The translations under genes and the position numbers were made by a program. The notes under the pieces are model-generated. The model saw only the letters and a list, made by a program, of their open reading frames with translations, ran no database searches and had not been told where the DNA came from. DNA of 24,352 nt from JBBDXI01 sp040902425 (GTDB lineage Bacteria > Planctomycetota > Phycisphaerae > Phycisphaerales > UBA1924): positions 1-24,352 of the forward strand of contig JBBDXI010000062.1 in NCBI GenBank assembly GCA_040902425.1, written 5' to 3'. Positions within the stretch are counted from its first letter, which is position 1; the number at the start of each line of letters is the position of its first letter. Of the stretch, positions 24,107-24,352 are shown piece after piece.

Positions 24107-24352
24107 GGCGCTGCCGCCGGAGCTTCCTGCCTGCGAGCCTTCCAAGCCCGTCTCCGCTGTGCTTCAAGAGGTATGGATGCCTGACGAAGGGGGACCCGTC
24201 AGGAATCGGACGGCCCAGGCTGCGGGAAGTTCGCCCTTCGGCCGTCCCGCCCCAGTTCTCGGGCACAGTACAAAGGCCGGACCGCCCTAACCCCGTATCC
24301 TGCACCCGTCGCTTGCCCCCTCCCCGCGATCCGAACGACTACCCCTAGGGCC
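24107..24352. other. Region upstream of the sigma operon; no gene recognised
   Basis: These 246 bases contain no convincing reading frame. A 7-bp-stem hairpin (CCTGACG with CGTCAGG, 24179-24203) lies about 75 bp before the sigma start. No clear promoter hexamers, tRNA or terminator were found. Confidence 0.5.

Noticed and set aside
24146..24352. tRNA or small RNA at the right edge
   Set aside because: No cloverleaf or T-loop signature; only one short hairpin.

Overview
The window is a high-GC bacterial chromosome segment with an outer membrane. It carries BamD-like and LptE-like outer-membrane assembly genes, FtsH, GroES/GroEL with a His/Asp-rich GroEL tail instead of Gly-Gly-Met repeats, and an intergenic landscape full of palindromes and short tandem repeats. 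By gene style and repeat style I infer a member of the Planctomycetota, probably class Phycisphaerae; no rRNA or other marker here proves it.

Layout, left half (1-12.2 kb, housekeeping). A truncated MFS-type transporter (minus) is followed by a Tat-exported NAD-binding epimerase/dehydratase, a palindrome-rich gap, a small lipoprotein (minus), a translationally coupled bamD-like/lptE pair, ftsH, rmuC (minus, convergent with ftsH), a degenerate receiver protein, then groES, a 70-aa unknown gene and groEL. A 184-bp inverted repeat lies just before groEL and a strong intrinsic terminator follows it.

Middle (12.2-17.4 kb, accessory and decaying). An inverted array of 9-bp repeats leads into a frameshifted four-helix-bundle gene. 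Next come a short remnant of a groEL 3' end, a secreted trypsin-like protease fused to TPRs, and an MmeI-like restriction-modification enzyme with two frameshifts. The + strand is C-rich almost everywhere else, whatever the gene orientation, but turns G-rich from about 12.92 to 17.39 kb, as if this block had been inserted or inverted.

Right part (17.4-24.35 kb, all minus strand). An unknown glycine-rich protein has a long leader carrying a clear sigma-70 promoter and a 39-aa upstream ORF. A MoxR AAA+ ATPase, a PDZ protein with 18-residue repeats, and an operon of ECF sigma factor, membrane anti-sigma candidate and PDZ/coiled-coil protein follow.

The most unusual theme is a set of short tandem arrays with units of 7, 8 or 9 bp. 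They sit at translation starts, in gaps, and in frame inside genes. A 7-bp array (ACATCC plus G or C) interrupts both the receiver protein and the sigma factor at surface loops. An 8-bp array (CTCCGTC plus any base, or a near variant) lies at the start of four + strand genes.

Gaps longer than 300 bp are 1877-2253 (palindromes and direct repeats) and 18315-18702 (promoter, small ORF, leader). I saw no tRNA, rRNA, CRISPR array or transposase.
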